Below are positions 13,215 through 26,398 of a stretch of 64,000 nt of DNA, one piece after another. The position numbers were made by a program, and so were the translations under genes. The first letter of the stretch is position 1, and every line of letters starts with the position of its first letter. Source of the stretch: Eulemur rufifrons (Eukaryota; Chordata; Mammalia; Primates; Lemuridae); contig NC_090984.1 in the NCBI RefSeq assembly GCF_041146395.1, positions 79,185,114-79,249,113 of the forward strand, in the 5' to 3' direction. The notes below the pieces were generated by a model, which worked only from the letters and a program-made list of their open reading frames with translations, searched no databases and was not told the DNA's origin.

Positions 13215-13985
13215 TCCAAATCTTTTTGTTCTTTTTCTCTTATAAGATTATTATGGGTACATAATAGTTGTATATCTTTATAGGGTACATGTGATCTTTT
13301 GATACAGGTATACAATGTGAGTTAATTAAATCAGGGTAACTGCGGTATCCATCACCTCAGTCAGTTATGATTTCTTTGTTTTTGAAACATTCCAATTCTA
13401 GTTTTTCAGTTATTTTAAAGTATACCCGAACTTATTGTTGATTATAGTCACTTTGTTGTGCTATCAAATATTGTTCATTCTCTCTAACTAACTATATTTT
13501 TGCACCATTAACCATCCTCTCTTTATCCGCCTGCCACCCCCAACTATACTTCCCAGCCTCTGGTAAACATCCTTCTACTCTCAGTCTCCATAACATCAAT
13601 TATTTTTAATATTGAATTCCCATACATGAGTAAGAACATGCAAGACTTGTCTTTCTGTGTTTGGCTTATTTCACCTAACATAATGTTCTCTAGTTCCATC
13701 CATGTTGTTGCAAATGTCAGAATTTCATTCTTTTTTATGGCTATATAGCATTCTATTATGTATATGTACCACAATTTTTTTATCCATTCATCCATTGATG
13801 GACACTTAGATTGATTCCAAATATTGGCTATTATGAATAGTGCTTCACTAAACATGCGAATGCAGGTATCTTTTCAATATAATGAATTCCCCTCCTTTGG
13901 ATATATAATCAGCAGTGGGATTGCTGGGTCATATGGTAGTTCTATTTTTAGTTTTCTGAGGAACATCCATACAGTCAAACCTTTT
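13215..13985 (-). mobile_element. 5'-truncated L1 LINE, antisense
   Basis: The 3' end of an L1 on the minus strand. The 3'UTR occupies about 13215-13540 and the end of ORF2 about 13540-13985. The minus-strand frame 13544-13855 reads as the ORF2 C-terminus (ALFIIANIWNQSKCPSMDEW, then WYIYIIECYIAIKKNE and TTWMELENIML). ORF2 encodes the L1 endonuclease/reverse transcriptase; only the final C-terminal segment is present, so the copy is dead on arrival. No clear target duplication found. Confidence 0.9.
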
Positions 13986-13989
13986 AAAA

Positions 13990-16900
13990 TCATGAATTAG
14001 AGCCTCTGCCAATGGATTTCACTATTAGCCATAATTTGAACTCAAGTCCTTTAGAAAATTGGTGACACATATGACACTAATTCAGCCTGTTTGTTGCCCC
14101 CTGAGCTATTAAGGTAACCCTTACAATGTTTTAATCTACCTGGCTAGTTCAAATTAAAACCAGTACATACAGCACCATAAGATCTTATTTAAATATTTTT
14201 TTCTTTTTACTAACTTCACTTTTTACATTTAGATAACAAAAACCAAAATCACACAGTCATAGAGAAAAAATAATCAGATACAATAACTGAATATTATCCC
14301 ATAAATATTAATATATATGCATATAAGCATTTATATGATATATATTTATTATTATATATAAACACACATATATTGAAACTATTATATAATCATAAGTCTG
14401 CTAGCATAGAAGTCTTCTAGAATACAAGATACCATGAGGTAAATTATAGACAATATTTATCAATTATCACCTAAGGTTTGGACAAATCTGAAACATCAGT
14501 TTGTCATCAGTGATTTTCATACACTGTATTCCTTAAGTAAATGAAATATAAAGATCTAAGATCTCATTTTCCACATGCACATCTACCAATGCTATTTCTA
14601 TAACTGATGTCCAAGAAGTCCTAAGATATCAGATATGTTCAAATAGTCAATACTTTCTGGCAACTGTATATGTTGAGGATACAAAACCAAAGGAGATAAA
14701 GGTATGCTGAACTCATTAGGGAATAGGAAATGACGTATATTCTAATTTGCTTCTGTGACATATCATGAAAAGGATTAGATCTTTTCCTATAATTTTATGT
14801 ATTCACTATTTTAGGTTGGAGTCTCACTGCAAATATAACTGCAAAATGAATACAATTCACATCAGAATTTTAATACACAGCAAATACTGGAGGCCACTGA
14901 ATGGCACTGTATCATAGATATGCATTTTTTTATTTTTCCCTAACATTCTCTGATGGAAATATTTACTTGATTTTGTCACACCAGTCAATTACTGTATACT
15001 GGCATAGTGTGTATGATTGTCTTTAATTAAGAAATGTGCCCATATGTATAATCATTTGAACATGTAACTATTATACCTAATTGTGTAATTGTAGGGTATA
15101 TTGAAATGTTCAATATCTTCAGTATCATGGATTTTAAAAGAGTGCATGATATTTATTAATTACCTAAAAGAGAAAAGCTTCAAGCATCACTTTTGGTACT
15201 GCCTTTCAAATTGCTTATTTTCCAAAGTTAACTTAAGACTTGAAAGAGAAATAAAGAGATGATAGTAACAGAAATGTTATGCATCCAAATGGGCCACAGA
15301 ACAATTTTTGCTATGACATACTGTGCCATGTCAAAATGCCTATTTGTAATCGCTCAACATTTTTGATTCAATTAGTCAATGTATTTGTTTTTGATACATT
15401 TATTATGTATAGGTTTTGACTAGGAGGAATTTTTTTTTTAAATCCTGGAATGAGGATAGAAAAAAAAAATTCTATGTCTTCTGAAAGAGGAGGTTTTTCG
15501 GTTTTGTTTGTTTGTTTTTTTAGAAACTCATCATAGAAAGAATAATGTGAACAACTAATAGAATTCAGACAGTGTAGGAAGAAGAGATGTTATAAACCTT
15601 TCTGGTCCTCACAATCTTTGCTAATTGAATAGATTAATGATAGCAGCTATCTTAGTCTGGGATTCTTTAAAAAGAGCAGAGCCTGGGTAAGGATTAGGGG
15701 ACTGACATTTTCTTTGAAAGGTGCAAGCTCAGGAAATAAAGATGAGGGGAAAAGGAGAGGGATAATCTTGTCAAGGAAAGATGTAAGGAAATGTAGAGGA
15801 TATGTTGTTTGTGATATACCTTTCTTCTGAAGGAAAGCTTATCTGGAAGGTTTGCAAAGAAGAACATATTAATACTTCCACTGCAGTTCTCTGAGGGGAG
15901 AAATTTTTAAAAAGTATCATCCTTATCCCCCTATTCCTTAAATAAGAAAAAGTTTCTTGTTTTCCTATTTGTCTACATTCATGCCCAGAGGAACTAACTT
16001 TCCCACATATCTGAGCTTCATCACCTGACGCCAGTAGCTGCTCAGGAAGCCAGATCTGAAGGCCTAAAATTGGACTTTAAGAACTTTATCAATGCCAATA
16101 ATGCTTGAGTTCAAGGGTCAAGAAGCAAGCAAGCAGAGAGTCAATGGTGTGGTTAGGAAAATGGGGTTACAAAAGAAGAATCCACTGGGGGGGAGACAAC
16201 AGTGTTATTATAAGATACCTGTTCCAAAGATCAAAGCTGAAGGATGCAATTAACCTTAGTAGGGAATGTTTAGGAGTAGGTAGTGTTTGAGGAAAGTCAT
16301 GAGAGGATAATAGTGATGAAGGAGATGGAGAGTCACACGTTATTTCTGGGATTAAAAAAAATGCAAAGTAGGCAAGGTGGTTTCTTCCAAACTTCTGTTT
16401 AAAAATTAAAAAAAAAACTGATTTGGTTCGTGATGTCTTCCCAAATGCCTCCCTAGTTTCTGGGCAAGGATTGATGATGCAATGATTGCTGTCATCTTCT
16501 AGCACCTCATAAGTAATTATTAAATGAACGGTAGCCACTTCAGTGCATTCAGGGAGGAAATAAAAGGATATTGTGTCTTTCTACATTAATAAAATGTTGA
16601 AGTATCCAATATTCAAAATGTTTGAAAATGTTCAAAATAAGTTAGCATGAAATATCAGCTTTTAAATTTTTTTAAAAAAGTTAATTTTCAAGAAACTTTT
16701 TCCTGAGCTAGGCCATAAAATATTAATATAAAGGAGAGCCTCCATGAAAATGCCCTCTAACTTTGCTTGCAAAATAAGCCAAGCTGTTAGGAAACCTTAT
16801 AAGGTACCAATTTAATACTTCTCTCTGACCCAGTTCTTAGAAATTTGTTATCAAGTTATCTATTAATATAACTTACTAGAGCAAATACCCTGAATATGCA

Positions 16901-17570
16901 GTACTTACAATGTTCAGGTTCCTATAAAAATAGCTATTGCCTCCCCTAGAGTAAAGCAAGCCTTCCCTTTCCCACAACCTAAATCTAATTTAGATAGGGC
17001 TTATTATTAATTCAGAATGCCAGAGAATTTGGTGCATTAAAAAGGAAAGCTTTGCAAATAAAAAAGTCATTCATTTCTTGGGCATGATCCAAGAAGGTAC
17101 GGTCCTAAAATATAAAACACCTTAGTTCCCTGATAAAAAATTAAAATCAGATTAAGCAAATTGAAGAACTCTAACTTCGGACTTAATCAACTGATTTGTA
17201 ACACTTACTAGCTACATTTCACACTCAGCTTTCCCAGGGCTTCCCTTAATGCAAGCTTTTCTTGATACCTCCTAATTCACCTGAGACAATGTAGTATAAA
17301 TGACTCTGAATGAGGAGTAGGGCTTGTAAACATGATTTTACAGGATAAAATGATGAAATAGTTCTCCTCAGTTACTAAAACTTGCAGTGAAATGGAAAGA
17401 AGAATCAAGATATTCTTTTTGGAATTGTCACTGATTATCACTTTGTAACAAAAACATATTAGAAATCAAAGATTTATTGTATAATACAAATGTCTCTGTT
17501 GATAATAGGTGCCAAACTTTACTGTCAAAAATTAGCAAATTAAAATTCTGTCTCTACATATAAGGCACCC
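13990..17570. other. Unique AT-rich DNA with TA-rich low complexity
   Basis: About 3.6 kb without a recognised gene. The stretch 14305-14390 is TA-rich (ATATATAT, TTATTATATATAAAC). A9-type runs occur at about 15429 and 15461. A 123-codon minus-strand frame (16167-16538) and its 61-codon opposite have no recognisable domain. The patch around 15650-15780 may be a decayed repeat that I cannot name. Confidence 0.5.
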
Positions 17571-17574
17571 ACCA

Positions 17575-18275
17575 TTTACCCAGTTCCTCAGACCAAACTT
17601 CGTAAATCATCTTTGCTCTTCTCTCACCCTCACATCCGACACCTCAACAAAAATCTTCACTCCGAAATATCTGATCTACTTTCTTCCACTCCCTCTAAAC
17701 ATTAACCCCCTTGCCCATGTCACCAATCATCTCTGCCTGGACACAACGTCAAGCTTCCACTCTTGAACTCTCTAATCTATTTCCCAAATTGCAGCCAACG
17801 TGATCTTGTTAAACACAAGTCACATTATATCATCTTTTGGCTTCCCATTGCCCATAGAATGGAACCCAAACCCTTTTCATCAGGCCCTATATCCTTCGTC
17901 ATGTCCTATCACTCACTCTTCAAGCACTGTACTCTAGCCAACGGACCTTCCTCAAACACACCAATAGTCCTCCTGTTACAAGGCCTGTACTCTTTGCCCT
18001 TCCATCTCAACTTCATTCAAGCCCCTGCTTAAATGTCATTTCATCAGACTAGGCTTCCCTGACTGCCCTACTTAAAAATAGCAGTTTCTGCTATTCTCAA
18101 TCACCATATTCACTTTTATTTTCTTCAGGACACTTACATACCAGAAATCAGAATACATATTTGTTTATTTCCTGTTTTTCCCTAAAAACTATAACCTTTA
18201 TGAAGGCTAAGACTTGGTAGATCTTGTTCATTGCAAATAGTGTCTCATACGTAGCAGATGCTTAATACTCACCTC
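17575..18275 (+). mobile_element. L2 LINE 3' fragment, long
   Basis: About 700 bp follow L2 block by block: CAATCATCTCTGCCTGGAC, GCAGCCAACGTGATCTTGTT, then GGCTTCCCATTGCCCATAGA (lysine-poor, non-coding), GGCCCTATATCCTTCG, ACAAGGCCTGTACTC, CCCCTGCTTAAATGTCATTT, AGGCTTCCCTGACTGCC, CTATAACCTTTATGAAGGC and finally TAGCAGATGCTTAATAC. The 89-codon frame at 17763-18032 comes from this repeat. Confidence 0.8.
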
Positions 18276-18279
18276 CTTA

Positions 18280-20545
18280 CTACAGCAAACAGATGTCTTT
18301 CTTTAAAATTCTAAATCATTAACAAGCAGAAATTATCTCATTAATGCCCTGTGCAATTCTGAGGGAAATCTGCACTCTAAGATACTCTACTTCTTATGTG
18401 CTTACACAAATTACCCATTTAGTAGTAATAAAAACATCCACATTATTAATTAAAATCTTTGTAGTATAAGTTACCCTACAGACCTCTCCAAATAAATCTG
18501 GGAACACCATGTTCCCAGAAGGGCATTTTATTCAAAGAAGAGGTTTTATGAAAAGACTTTAAAGTCTAGCAGTTTTTGGAAGAAAAGAATGTTAAAGCTT
18601 AGTAACCAAAAGGAGATGTATCTGCTAACTTCGCCACATCTAATGATGTAAAAACAAAATAAAACTTAACCAATAAAACTGTTTTGAAAATATGACTAAC
18701 CCAGAGGACCACAAACAATGCAAAATGATTTATTAATATAAGAATATTTTTAAATTAATGAAAAGTAAGGATGTGCTAAGAGGTAAACCATTTAAAATAG
18801 GAAGAAATATCTAAAGTTTTTGTTGTAAATAAATTGTGATCATCTCTATAATTATATGTTAATTCTTTGCCAAAAATTCTATTATCAGCCTTTATGTAGC
18901 TGGGTCTGGCTGTTCTAGGATAACTACAAACAAATTATCTGGCACGAATTTGAGTGCTGTTCTCTATCGCCGTTACTCAAACTACAGTGAGGGCCTAATA
19001 TGGATCCCATGCTAGCTTGGGGGAAACAAAGCACACTCTGTGACCCTGAAGACCATAACCTTTATGGAAGCCCACATTTATACGAAAATGACTCCGGTAA
19101 GTGCTCAATTAAATTATGAACAAATGCTGTTATACAGCATTAGTTTCATGGACTATTTATCACTGAGTTGAGGAAAAGTATCATTAGTTTAATCATAAAT
19201 ATTTCACCACAGCCTTCTACTTTAACCTGTCTAATTTAAATTACTGTACATTGTATAAAATAATTTATAGACTTTCTAACAGATGAGAAAATCAGCCTCC
19301 TCAAAAAGATGTGTTTGCATAGGAAAAGGCAAGTAATATGCTTTGATCAATTTGACGTGAAACATAAAAAGCTTCTTTCATATAAAACAGACACCAGGCA
19401 TACAATTTTAATTGAAGAGAATTTTTGTTACTTTTTAATATTTCAAGGGAACTCATATCAAAAGGAGCTGTAAGTCAGCTATTTCATTATTTTATTATTA
19501 CTTTTGGCTATTTTATTATTTTACTTTTTCAATAAAAGGATCATGAATCCTTCTTAGGAAAAAAAATGTCTTCAATGATTAACAAATGAGATCATTCTAA
19601 ATTAAATTACCTGCTTGAAAGGTCACCATTTTAATAAATATTTGATTGAATAAATTTTGTTTCCTCTGCATACACAACTGCTATTGCGTCCTCACTTTTT
19701 GAAACAACAGACTTTATATTAAAATTTTATATCACCTTTCTTTAGATATACTTTTTTTCCCCAGAGCATAGCAGCAACATTCGTCTCTAAACATTTCAGT
19801 TTTTGAAACATTTTGGGTGCATTCAGTGTTCTAACCTTGTCACTCAAACATGTGCTAAAACATAAAGTGATTTCACCAAAAATAATGGGAGGATAGGCAC
19901 TATTCTTGGTAAGAAACATTTTTTTTTAAGGATAGTATTGTGCCAGTAATATTCACTTTCTTAAATTGGGTTATAAGAATATGTCACTTTCATGAATATT
20001 CAATAAAATAACAACCATAATAATAAAGAGTAGCTAGATAATTAAAAGTGTTCAAGAAGCATTGTGTTTGTCAGTGTCCAGGAAAGGACCATCAAATGCA
20101 CCTACCTATGTGGATACCACATGTGCGAGAAGGTACAAATTAAAAACGAACATGAGCATGGTATCATAGTGGAGGGAAAAAGAAATATTGGAAAAGAAGT
20201 CACAGAAATCATGGATAGAAAGGAATGAATGATTATTATAGAGGTAGTACATGTTTTAGAATATTGTAAACACAACTGAAGTTTTAGATAAAAATACATT
20301 ACCCAGAATGGAAATCGTAAAGCAGAAGCAGTGTGAACAGCAGAACTGCTGTTGCTCTCTCCTGATTGCCCGGTTACTGAGCGCTTAGCCAACCGTCGTG
20401 AAAACAGATACCTCTAAGGAGGGTGGTATCAGTTGATTATTCATATTTTACTGCCAATTAGTTTAATCAGATTCTTTCTTCTTAACATTCAGCTAAATCA
20501 GCTGAATTTAGGAAATGTTATATATACAAACAAGAGTATGAAGAC
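18280..20545. other. Unique AT-rich DNA
   Basis: No transposon or gene recognised. A 96-codon minus-strand frame at 20102-20392 is serine-rich without a motif I can assign. Confidence 0.5.
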
Positions 20546-20549
20546 ACAT

Positions 20550-20596
20550 GCGTGTGTGTGTGTGTGTGTTTGTGTGTGTATGTGTATGTGTGTGAT
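20550..20596. repeat. (TG)n microsatellite
   Basis: An interrupted GT repeat: GCGTGTGTGTGTGTGTGTG, then TTTGTGTGTGTATGTGTATG and TGTGTGA. It is likely to be length-variable. Confidence 0.9.
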
Positions 20597-20859
20597 TTTA
20601 GAAAATGGGTTATTTGGAGAAAAGTTGCCCTAGATATGTTTGCTGAAATTGTTGATGGCTTTCAAATTCTACTCAACTAACCCTTAGGAGTGGCTGCCCC
20701 ATCCAGGAGATGGGCCTTCAGAGTCACTTGATGTTGCTAAGTATTTAAAATGCTATTTTATTTTTCTGTGTATTATTTAAAATGATCTTTTTATTTAATT
20801 TAGGAACTGTAAATTTTTTTTGTTATGTAGATGAATTAATTGCATGGTGCAGAATTCTA

Positions 20860-21350
20860 GGCTTTTAATATACTCATCACGTGAATAGCATACATTGCAC
20901 CCAGTAGGTAACTTTTCATCCCGAGTCCCCCTCCTATTCCTTTCCTTTCTGAGTCTCCAATGTCCATTAAGTTACTCTGTCACTCAATATGATCATGCAT
21001 ACCCATTGCTTAGCTCCCACTTAGAAGTGAGAACACGTGGTATTTTTTTTTTTTTTTTGGTCCTGTGTTATTTCATTTAGAATGATGGCCTCCAGTTCCA
21101 ACAAAGTTGGTACAAACGATATGATTTCATTATTTTTGCTGTCTGAGTAGTATTCCCTGATATATACATATATATACACACCACATTTTCTTTATCCCCT
21201 CATCACCTGGTGGGCACTTATGTCAGTTTCATATCTTTGCAATTGTGAATTGTGTTACGATAAGCACACAGGAGCAGGTATCTTTTCATATAAAACAACT
21301 TCTTTTCTTCTGGGGAGATCCCCAGTAGTGGGATTCCTGGAGATCCTAAA
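20860..21350 (-). mobile_element. 5'-truncated L1 LINE 3' part, antisense
   Basis: The reversed L1 signature runs in order: CACCCAGTAGGTAACTTTTC, CCACTTAGAAGTGAGAACAC, TAGAATGATGGCCTCCAGTT, GAGTAGTATTCCCTGATATA, GCAATTGTGAATTGTGTTAC, AGGAGCAGGTATCTTTTC and CAGTAGTGGGATTCCTGG. These are the reverse complement of the ORF2 end and 3'UTR. It contains a T15 run at about 21044-21058. It has decayed more than the copies at 44.5 and 61.3 kb. Confidence 0.85.
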
Positions 21351-22055
21351 ATGCTACTTTAATACTTGCTTAAAACAGGAATAACTCAACTCTTAGGAGC
21401 CTTACTATGGCCTAGGGGAGGCGCAATGCCTTAAGTAATCATAACAAAAGCTAACTCTGTGCTTTAATGTTGGACTCACAACAGGCACAATAGTGAAACC
21501 ATTGCTCACTTTCAGGCTCCCATTCCCCACTTTAGATAAACACCCAAACATGCTCATATTGCCTCAGGCTAGCTTCACAGGGACACCCTATCCAGCTCCA
21601 GAAAAATTCTTATCTTTCCATTAAAATGTCAATTCCTTCACAGGGTAAAAGAAAGAAAAAAATTTTTTTCAGTGATAAAAATTTGTCAAAGATAGAGAAG
21701 TCTTAGTTGCTTGCCTTAGCAAAGGTGCTTCCTTTGATTAAAGATCAGTTTTTGAATGGAAAGGTTAAGTCTCCAGTGAATTCTTTGTGGCCCAAAATAT
21801 TTGTTATGCATTCCTGTGTGGAAGGAGTAAAAGGGTTTCCCAAAAATCTTGCATCTTCCAACTCCTTTCCTCTGACTGATCGGTCTGCTTCCTAGAATGT
21901 TTCACTGTATCATAAAACCCTAGCCTGTATTCTATGACTTTTCCACTGAGATAAAAATAATGTTTAAAATTCAAAGTGATGTTTACCTACCAAGAATATT
22001 TTTAAGAAGGGGAACAAACAAAACAGCTAAATTGAAATCCCTTTTTTATCATGAA
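21351..22055. other. Unique DNA, no gene recognised
   Basis: Mixed-composition DNA with no repeat I recognise. A 62-codon frame at 21707-21895 has no known motif. Confidence 0.5.
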
Positions 22056-22205
22056 ATTGTTTTGTGGTCCTGGGAAGTTACTTTATTTCTTAGAATTTAA
22101 CTAACATTCCATAACAGCAAAATAGAGACAATGATACCCAAAATAGGGGGCCACTGTGAAGAAAACATGAGATAATGTGTAGAAAATGAGGAGAATGTTT
22201 TTATT
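22055..22205 (+). mobile_element. MIR SINE fragment
   Basis: TTTTGTGGTCCTGGGAAGTT, ACTTTATTTCTTAGAATTTA, CAAAATAGAGACAATGATAC and GAAAACATGAGATAATGTGT follow MIR in sense order (tgtgaccttgggcaagttactt ... gtaaaatggggataataatacc ... gattaaatgagataatgtg). Confidence 0.6.
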
Positions 22206-22684
22206 CACTTTAATATCTTTGCTGCTTCCCTAGCACTTTATAAAACCTATAAGAGTTTTCTTCTATCCAATTACGATTGCTACTATTTTGTTTAGAATAA
22301 TCGCTCATACAGACACCACCACACACACTTGCAGTTCTGTTTTTCAGTAATTATGTAGTTATTAAGTGGCTTGGTGAAATATTGCCTTGCATAGGGATAT
22401 TAACCTCATGGAGTCACACACTGCAGCCAATCCACCTGGTGACTGGAGACCACGTCCCATTGGTGACAGGACATACGTGTGATTGTTTTGCCTCTGCCTA
22501 CAGCTACACCATTATTCTTTCTGGAACTCAGTTTATGGCTCTGTAAAAAATTAGATGACCACTGCAGTTCTTTCTACCTTAATAACTCTGAAATTTATGG
22601 TCTATAAAGAATCTATTCCTACTCTGATGACTTTCCCTTGATGGCATTAACATGCTTGATAATTGCTTCTTTATCAGTCTCTCC

Positions 22685-22815
22685 CAGGGGATTCTGCTTC
22701 TGAGGGCACAAACTTACCTGTTTCTTTAATTACTTCATTCCCAGCAGCTAGCACAGAGCCTGACACATAGTAGGCTGCAGAATTATAAGGAATTGGCTTA
22801 ATGAGTGAAAAATGC
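22685..22815 (+). mobile_element. L2 LINE 3' end fragment
   Basis: TGAGGGCACAAACTTACCTG, ATTCCCAGCAGCTAGCACAG, GCCTGACACATAGTAGGCTG and the closing AATTGGCTTAATGAGTGAA match the last 130 bp of L2. Confidence 0.6.
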
Positions 22816-23510
22816 CCACCTTATTATTGTAGAAAGGATAATACGAGTCTATTAATTTTAATGTATGTAAATTAAATTCTACCTGCCCTAAAGCAATGTA
22901 GTTTCAGTATAAGTTATATGCCCTCTGAAATTAAATAAGTCCTATGTATCCAATTTTATATTCTTGCAATTTTTATTTATTTATCTATCTTTTCTACTAG
23001 ACCTTCTTAGCCCTTTGAAGGCCAATCTCTGGCTTCCAGTGTCTAATATATTTTATGGTCACATATATTAGAATTTTTAGTAATTATCCATTGAAAGAAT
23101 CTAATTTACCTACTTAAAAATGTAATTGTCATAATTCTTTAAATTTAATTTTCCTTCTATCCTTTTGATTTGATTCTTGTATCTATGTCAATACAGATTG
23201 TCAAAGCTTCTATAAAATAGAGTTAGGACTTCACAGAAAGCATGTTGTCGTCTAGGTTGTAGCACACAGACCAGCTAGAATTTTTCAATTATGTGACGTC
23301 TTGATTAAAGGTTTAGAAGATGCCATCCTGTGAAAAGGCTATTGAAAATGTGGGCTCTGTGTCTGTATAATTTTATGTACACATACCAAAACACTGTTTT
23401 CTTTCCTTGGCCTCTTATAAATGAGGATTGTGTAATGATAAAAATAGAACAAAAATATTCTCTGCCATCAAGGTGAAGAGAGTGAACAAAAGAAAAAAAT
23501 AAATGCAAGA
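22816..23510. other. Unique AT-rich DNA
   Basis: No repeat or gene recognised. Confidence 0.5.
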
Positions 23511-23512
23511 TA

Positions 23513-23757
23513 TGAATTGCTATTTTGTACCTAATATGTACATAGAGTTTTGTTATTGGCAGTCTCAGATTTATAGATGTATTTAACAGACAATTTCATT
23601 TTGCATATTTCAACAAATAGTAAAATTAATATGAATTTGCTATTTTGTACCTAACATTTACTTAGAGTTTTGCTATTGGCAGTCTCAGATTTATAGATGT
23701 ATTTAACATGTAATTTTATTTTGCATATTTAAACAAATAGTAAAATTAATATAATTT
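23513..23757. repeat. Tandem duplication, 2 copies of about 120 bp
   Basis: Positions 23521-23640 and 23641-23763 are two head-to-tail copies with a period of 120 bp. By eye they differ at 9 of the first 110 positions (about 92% identity) before diverging at the last few bases. There is no third copy, no flanking element and no open frame. The divergence suggests an old local duplication. Confidence 0.95.
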
Positions 23758-23763
23758 TATTTG

Positions 23764-24940
23764 CTCTCCACATGTTCCTCCCCAAGTTTGCATTTCAAAG
23801 TGAAATTAGGTTGGCAAGTAAACTGCTACCGTACTAGAGCCAAGCCTCCTCCTGCCCTTATAAAAAGATATTTGTGTTTCTCACTCTAACTTCTTAAATT
23901 AGTACTGGTGTAAATGGTGGTGAAGTTAATGTCATAGAACTCTTGTAATCATTTCTTGTGGCATTTCTTCAACTTCATAAATAACACAACAGACAATAAG
24001 GCCATTTTTTTTTTTACAAGCAAAAGGGATTTTTCCTCTATGATTTTATTTTTAAAATCTAGTTATGAGGGAACCACCACAAGTAGTATAAAGTTGTAGA
24101 AAACCTTCTGCTTTTTCCCCTTTAATTTTTAAATCAATTAAATATACAATTTAGCATCAGCCAGTTTTAAGGGATTTGTTTCTAAATTTCAAACACTACC
24201 AAGGCCCAGTGAACATATTGTCTGCTTACCTGAGGAAGTAACTTTCAAACCTGTTAGTGTATTTTATTGTATTTACTTTCATGAATCTAAATAACATATT
24301 TATTTTTTGTCTTATTTCTTTTTTTCTAAATTTTCATGGGACTTGGCAAAAATAACATATTTGTTTCCTCTATTTGTCTGTTTGGGTCATTACATAGCTA
24401 TTGGCTTTCCATTGCGGAAGATGGCGGTTCAGCTCTCCTACATCACACAGCCTCCCCACCTCCCCCACAAAGACACACAGATGTGCAGACACACGACACA
24501 CTTCATACCCCTCTATAGTCCAAAAAATAGTATATCATAGTTTTAGTTTAATAAAGACTCAGTTTTTATAGTACCATGACTGTGTGAATACTATTCATTG
24601 CTGAACTATATAGGATACTATGCAATCTTTCTTTTCTTCCACTGCTTTTGATCTTCCTTGAAGTAAAAAATAGTATTCATGTTTGTTTGATTCTTTTTAA
24701 TATCGTTACTATTAATTTAGTCTCATCTTTCTGTTAGAGTGCTTATCTGCCTCAGTTTACACAAATATGTTTAGTATTCTTTCACTTCCTCTTATTGAAG
24801 AAATCCCTGCCCAGAGATCCTACATTTCTAATCTGGACAGGTTGCTTTCTGAATCTGCTCAGCAGCTGTAATCTCAGACCATCCCTTCACGATCAACCCA
24901 GGGTTCCTTTCAACTGCTTCTCTTGTCTCCTTATGTTCAG
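23764..24940. other. Unique AT-rich DNA
   Basis: No repeat or gene recognised. Short overlapping plus-strand frames at 24307-24540 have no motif. Confidence 0.5.
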
Positions 24941-24944
24941 GGAC

Positions 24945-25430
24945 TTTTCTTGTCATAATTCTTTGATAATTACTTTCCATTTTTTACTCTTCATGTTTTT
25001 CTGGGACTCATATTATTCAAATGATGGACTTCCTGGAATAATTTTCTTTTCTTTTCTTTCTTTTTTTTTTTGGTCTCCTAATTTCCATTTCATTATCTGT
25101 TTGCTCTCCTTTCTGAAAGATTTCTTTAATTTCTAAACCTCCTATTGAGATTTCTCTCACAACTATCTGATCTTTAATTGCCAAGATTTCGTTTCTGTTT
25201 GATAATTATTTTTAATACCAAATTATTCTTGTTTCATCAATGCAATATTATGTTTTTTTACTCTAAGATTACTAATGAACAGTTTTGCAGAGATTTTCAC
25301 TCCCTGTTTAGTATCTGTTTACTTCAGTATGGTTTTTTGTTTATTTTTGCCTCAATTTTCACCTTAGACACCTTCTACAAACATGTTGTGATCTACAGCT
25401 ATCTATTCACATTTAGAGTAGAACACTAAA
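24945..25430 (-). mobile_element. Possible old L1M-type 3'UTR fragment, antisense
   Basis: Phrases such as GGGACTCATATTATTCAAAT, CATTATCTGTTTGCTCTCC, CTGAAAGATTTCTTTAATTT, CCTCCTATTGAGATTTC and TTGTTTCATCAATGCAATAT follow, in order, an old interspersed repeat that I associate with reversed L1M 3'UTRs. Divergence is high and both family and limits are uncertain. The 113-codon frame here is a by-product. Confidence 0.4.
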
Positions 25431-26395
25431 ACACTGATTGGATATTCCATGCTGGTGGGTGGGCTTTGTTAACCATGGTCTTCATCATATGATGACCTAC
25501 TTGGCCATTTGATTGGGGATCTCAGGTATCAGTATCTTTAGGATTCCTGCTCTCACTCATTCCCGGAAGAGCATCTTCCATTCGTATGCCTGAAGCATGT
25601 GCACCATATTTTTAGCATCTTGGGTGTGAGGTGGTAGGAGGTTATGGCACAATAGTGGGTATCTCAACGTCATCATGCAAATGTTCACTTTCTTGTCCTG
25701 TTTTAATTTAGTGTTCCCTTACCTGGGCAGAAAGCATCTCATTTACCCTTTCCAGAATAGAAAATGTTCATCTGTCAGAGTATGAAAGGAATGACCAGTC
25801 AATTATGCAGAGTCCAGTAGAGATTTGATCAGGGTCTAATTGCTTCTAAAACAGGCTTTCCACTAATTCTCCTGGTTTTTTAGCCTTGCCACTCCCTCCA
25901 CTTCCAGAGATAACTGGTGCTGCAAGTTTATAAGCTTTTGATGGTCGAAAGGAGAGACTCTGTGCTATAAATTATAGTTTTTCTCTGTTTTAACAATGCT
26001 GGCCTCAGATACAGTTTTATTTCCCCCTTTCTGCTGACCAGATGTTGTTTATCTTCCAACAGTTTGTTTGCTGAAGTCTTCTTGCCCATTCTGGTTGTCA
26101 TTTTTACAACTTTATAACATAATGGTCTTAATGAATTGCTCAATAAATTATTTTTAACTGAGTTTTAAAAGATTATATTACTCTGTTGCTCTATGTGCAA
26201 TATTTCAGGTGATTACACAGATTTAGGCTTCATCTACTACAAAGAACTTAATAATAAAAACCAATATCTCTTTTTTGGGGGATAGTCACTCTAAATAACA
26301 ACAATAAATGAACCATTCTAATTATAGAATATTATCTAGGATTACTGGGTACATACTACAAAAAGGAATCTGAAAAACTATAGTCTTTCTAAGAA
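25430..26395. other. Unique DNA, no gene recognised
   Basis: Mixed-composition DNA with no repeat I can name; parts may continue the old repeat just upstream. Confidence 0.45.
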
Positions 26396-26398
26396 GTA

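Noticed and set aside
17763..18032. 89-codon plus-strand frame
   Set aside because: It lies within an L2 3'UTR remnant, which is non-coding.
23513..23763. Possible CRISPR-like or satellite array
   Set aside because: There are only two 120-bp units with no spacers, in vertebrate DNA; it is a simple tandem duplication.
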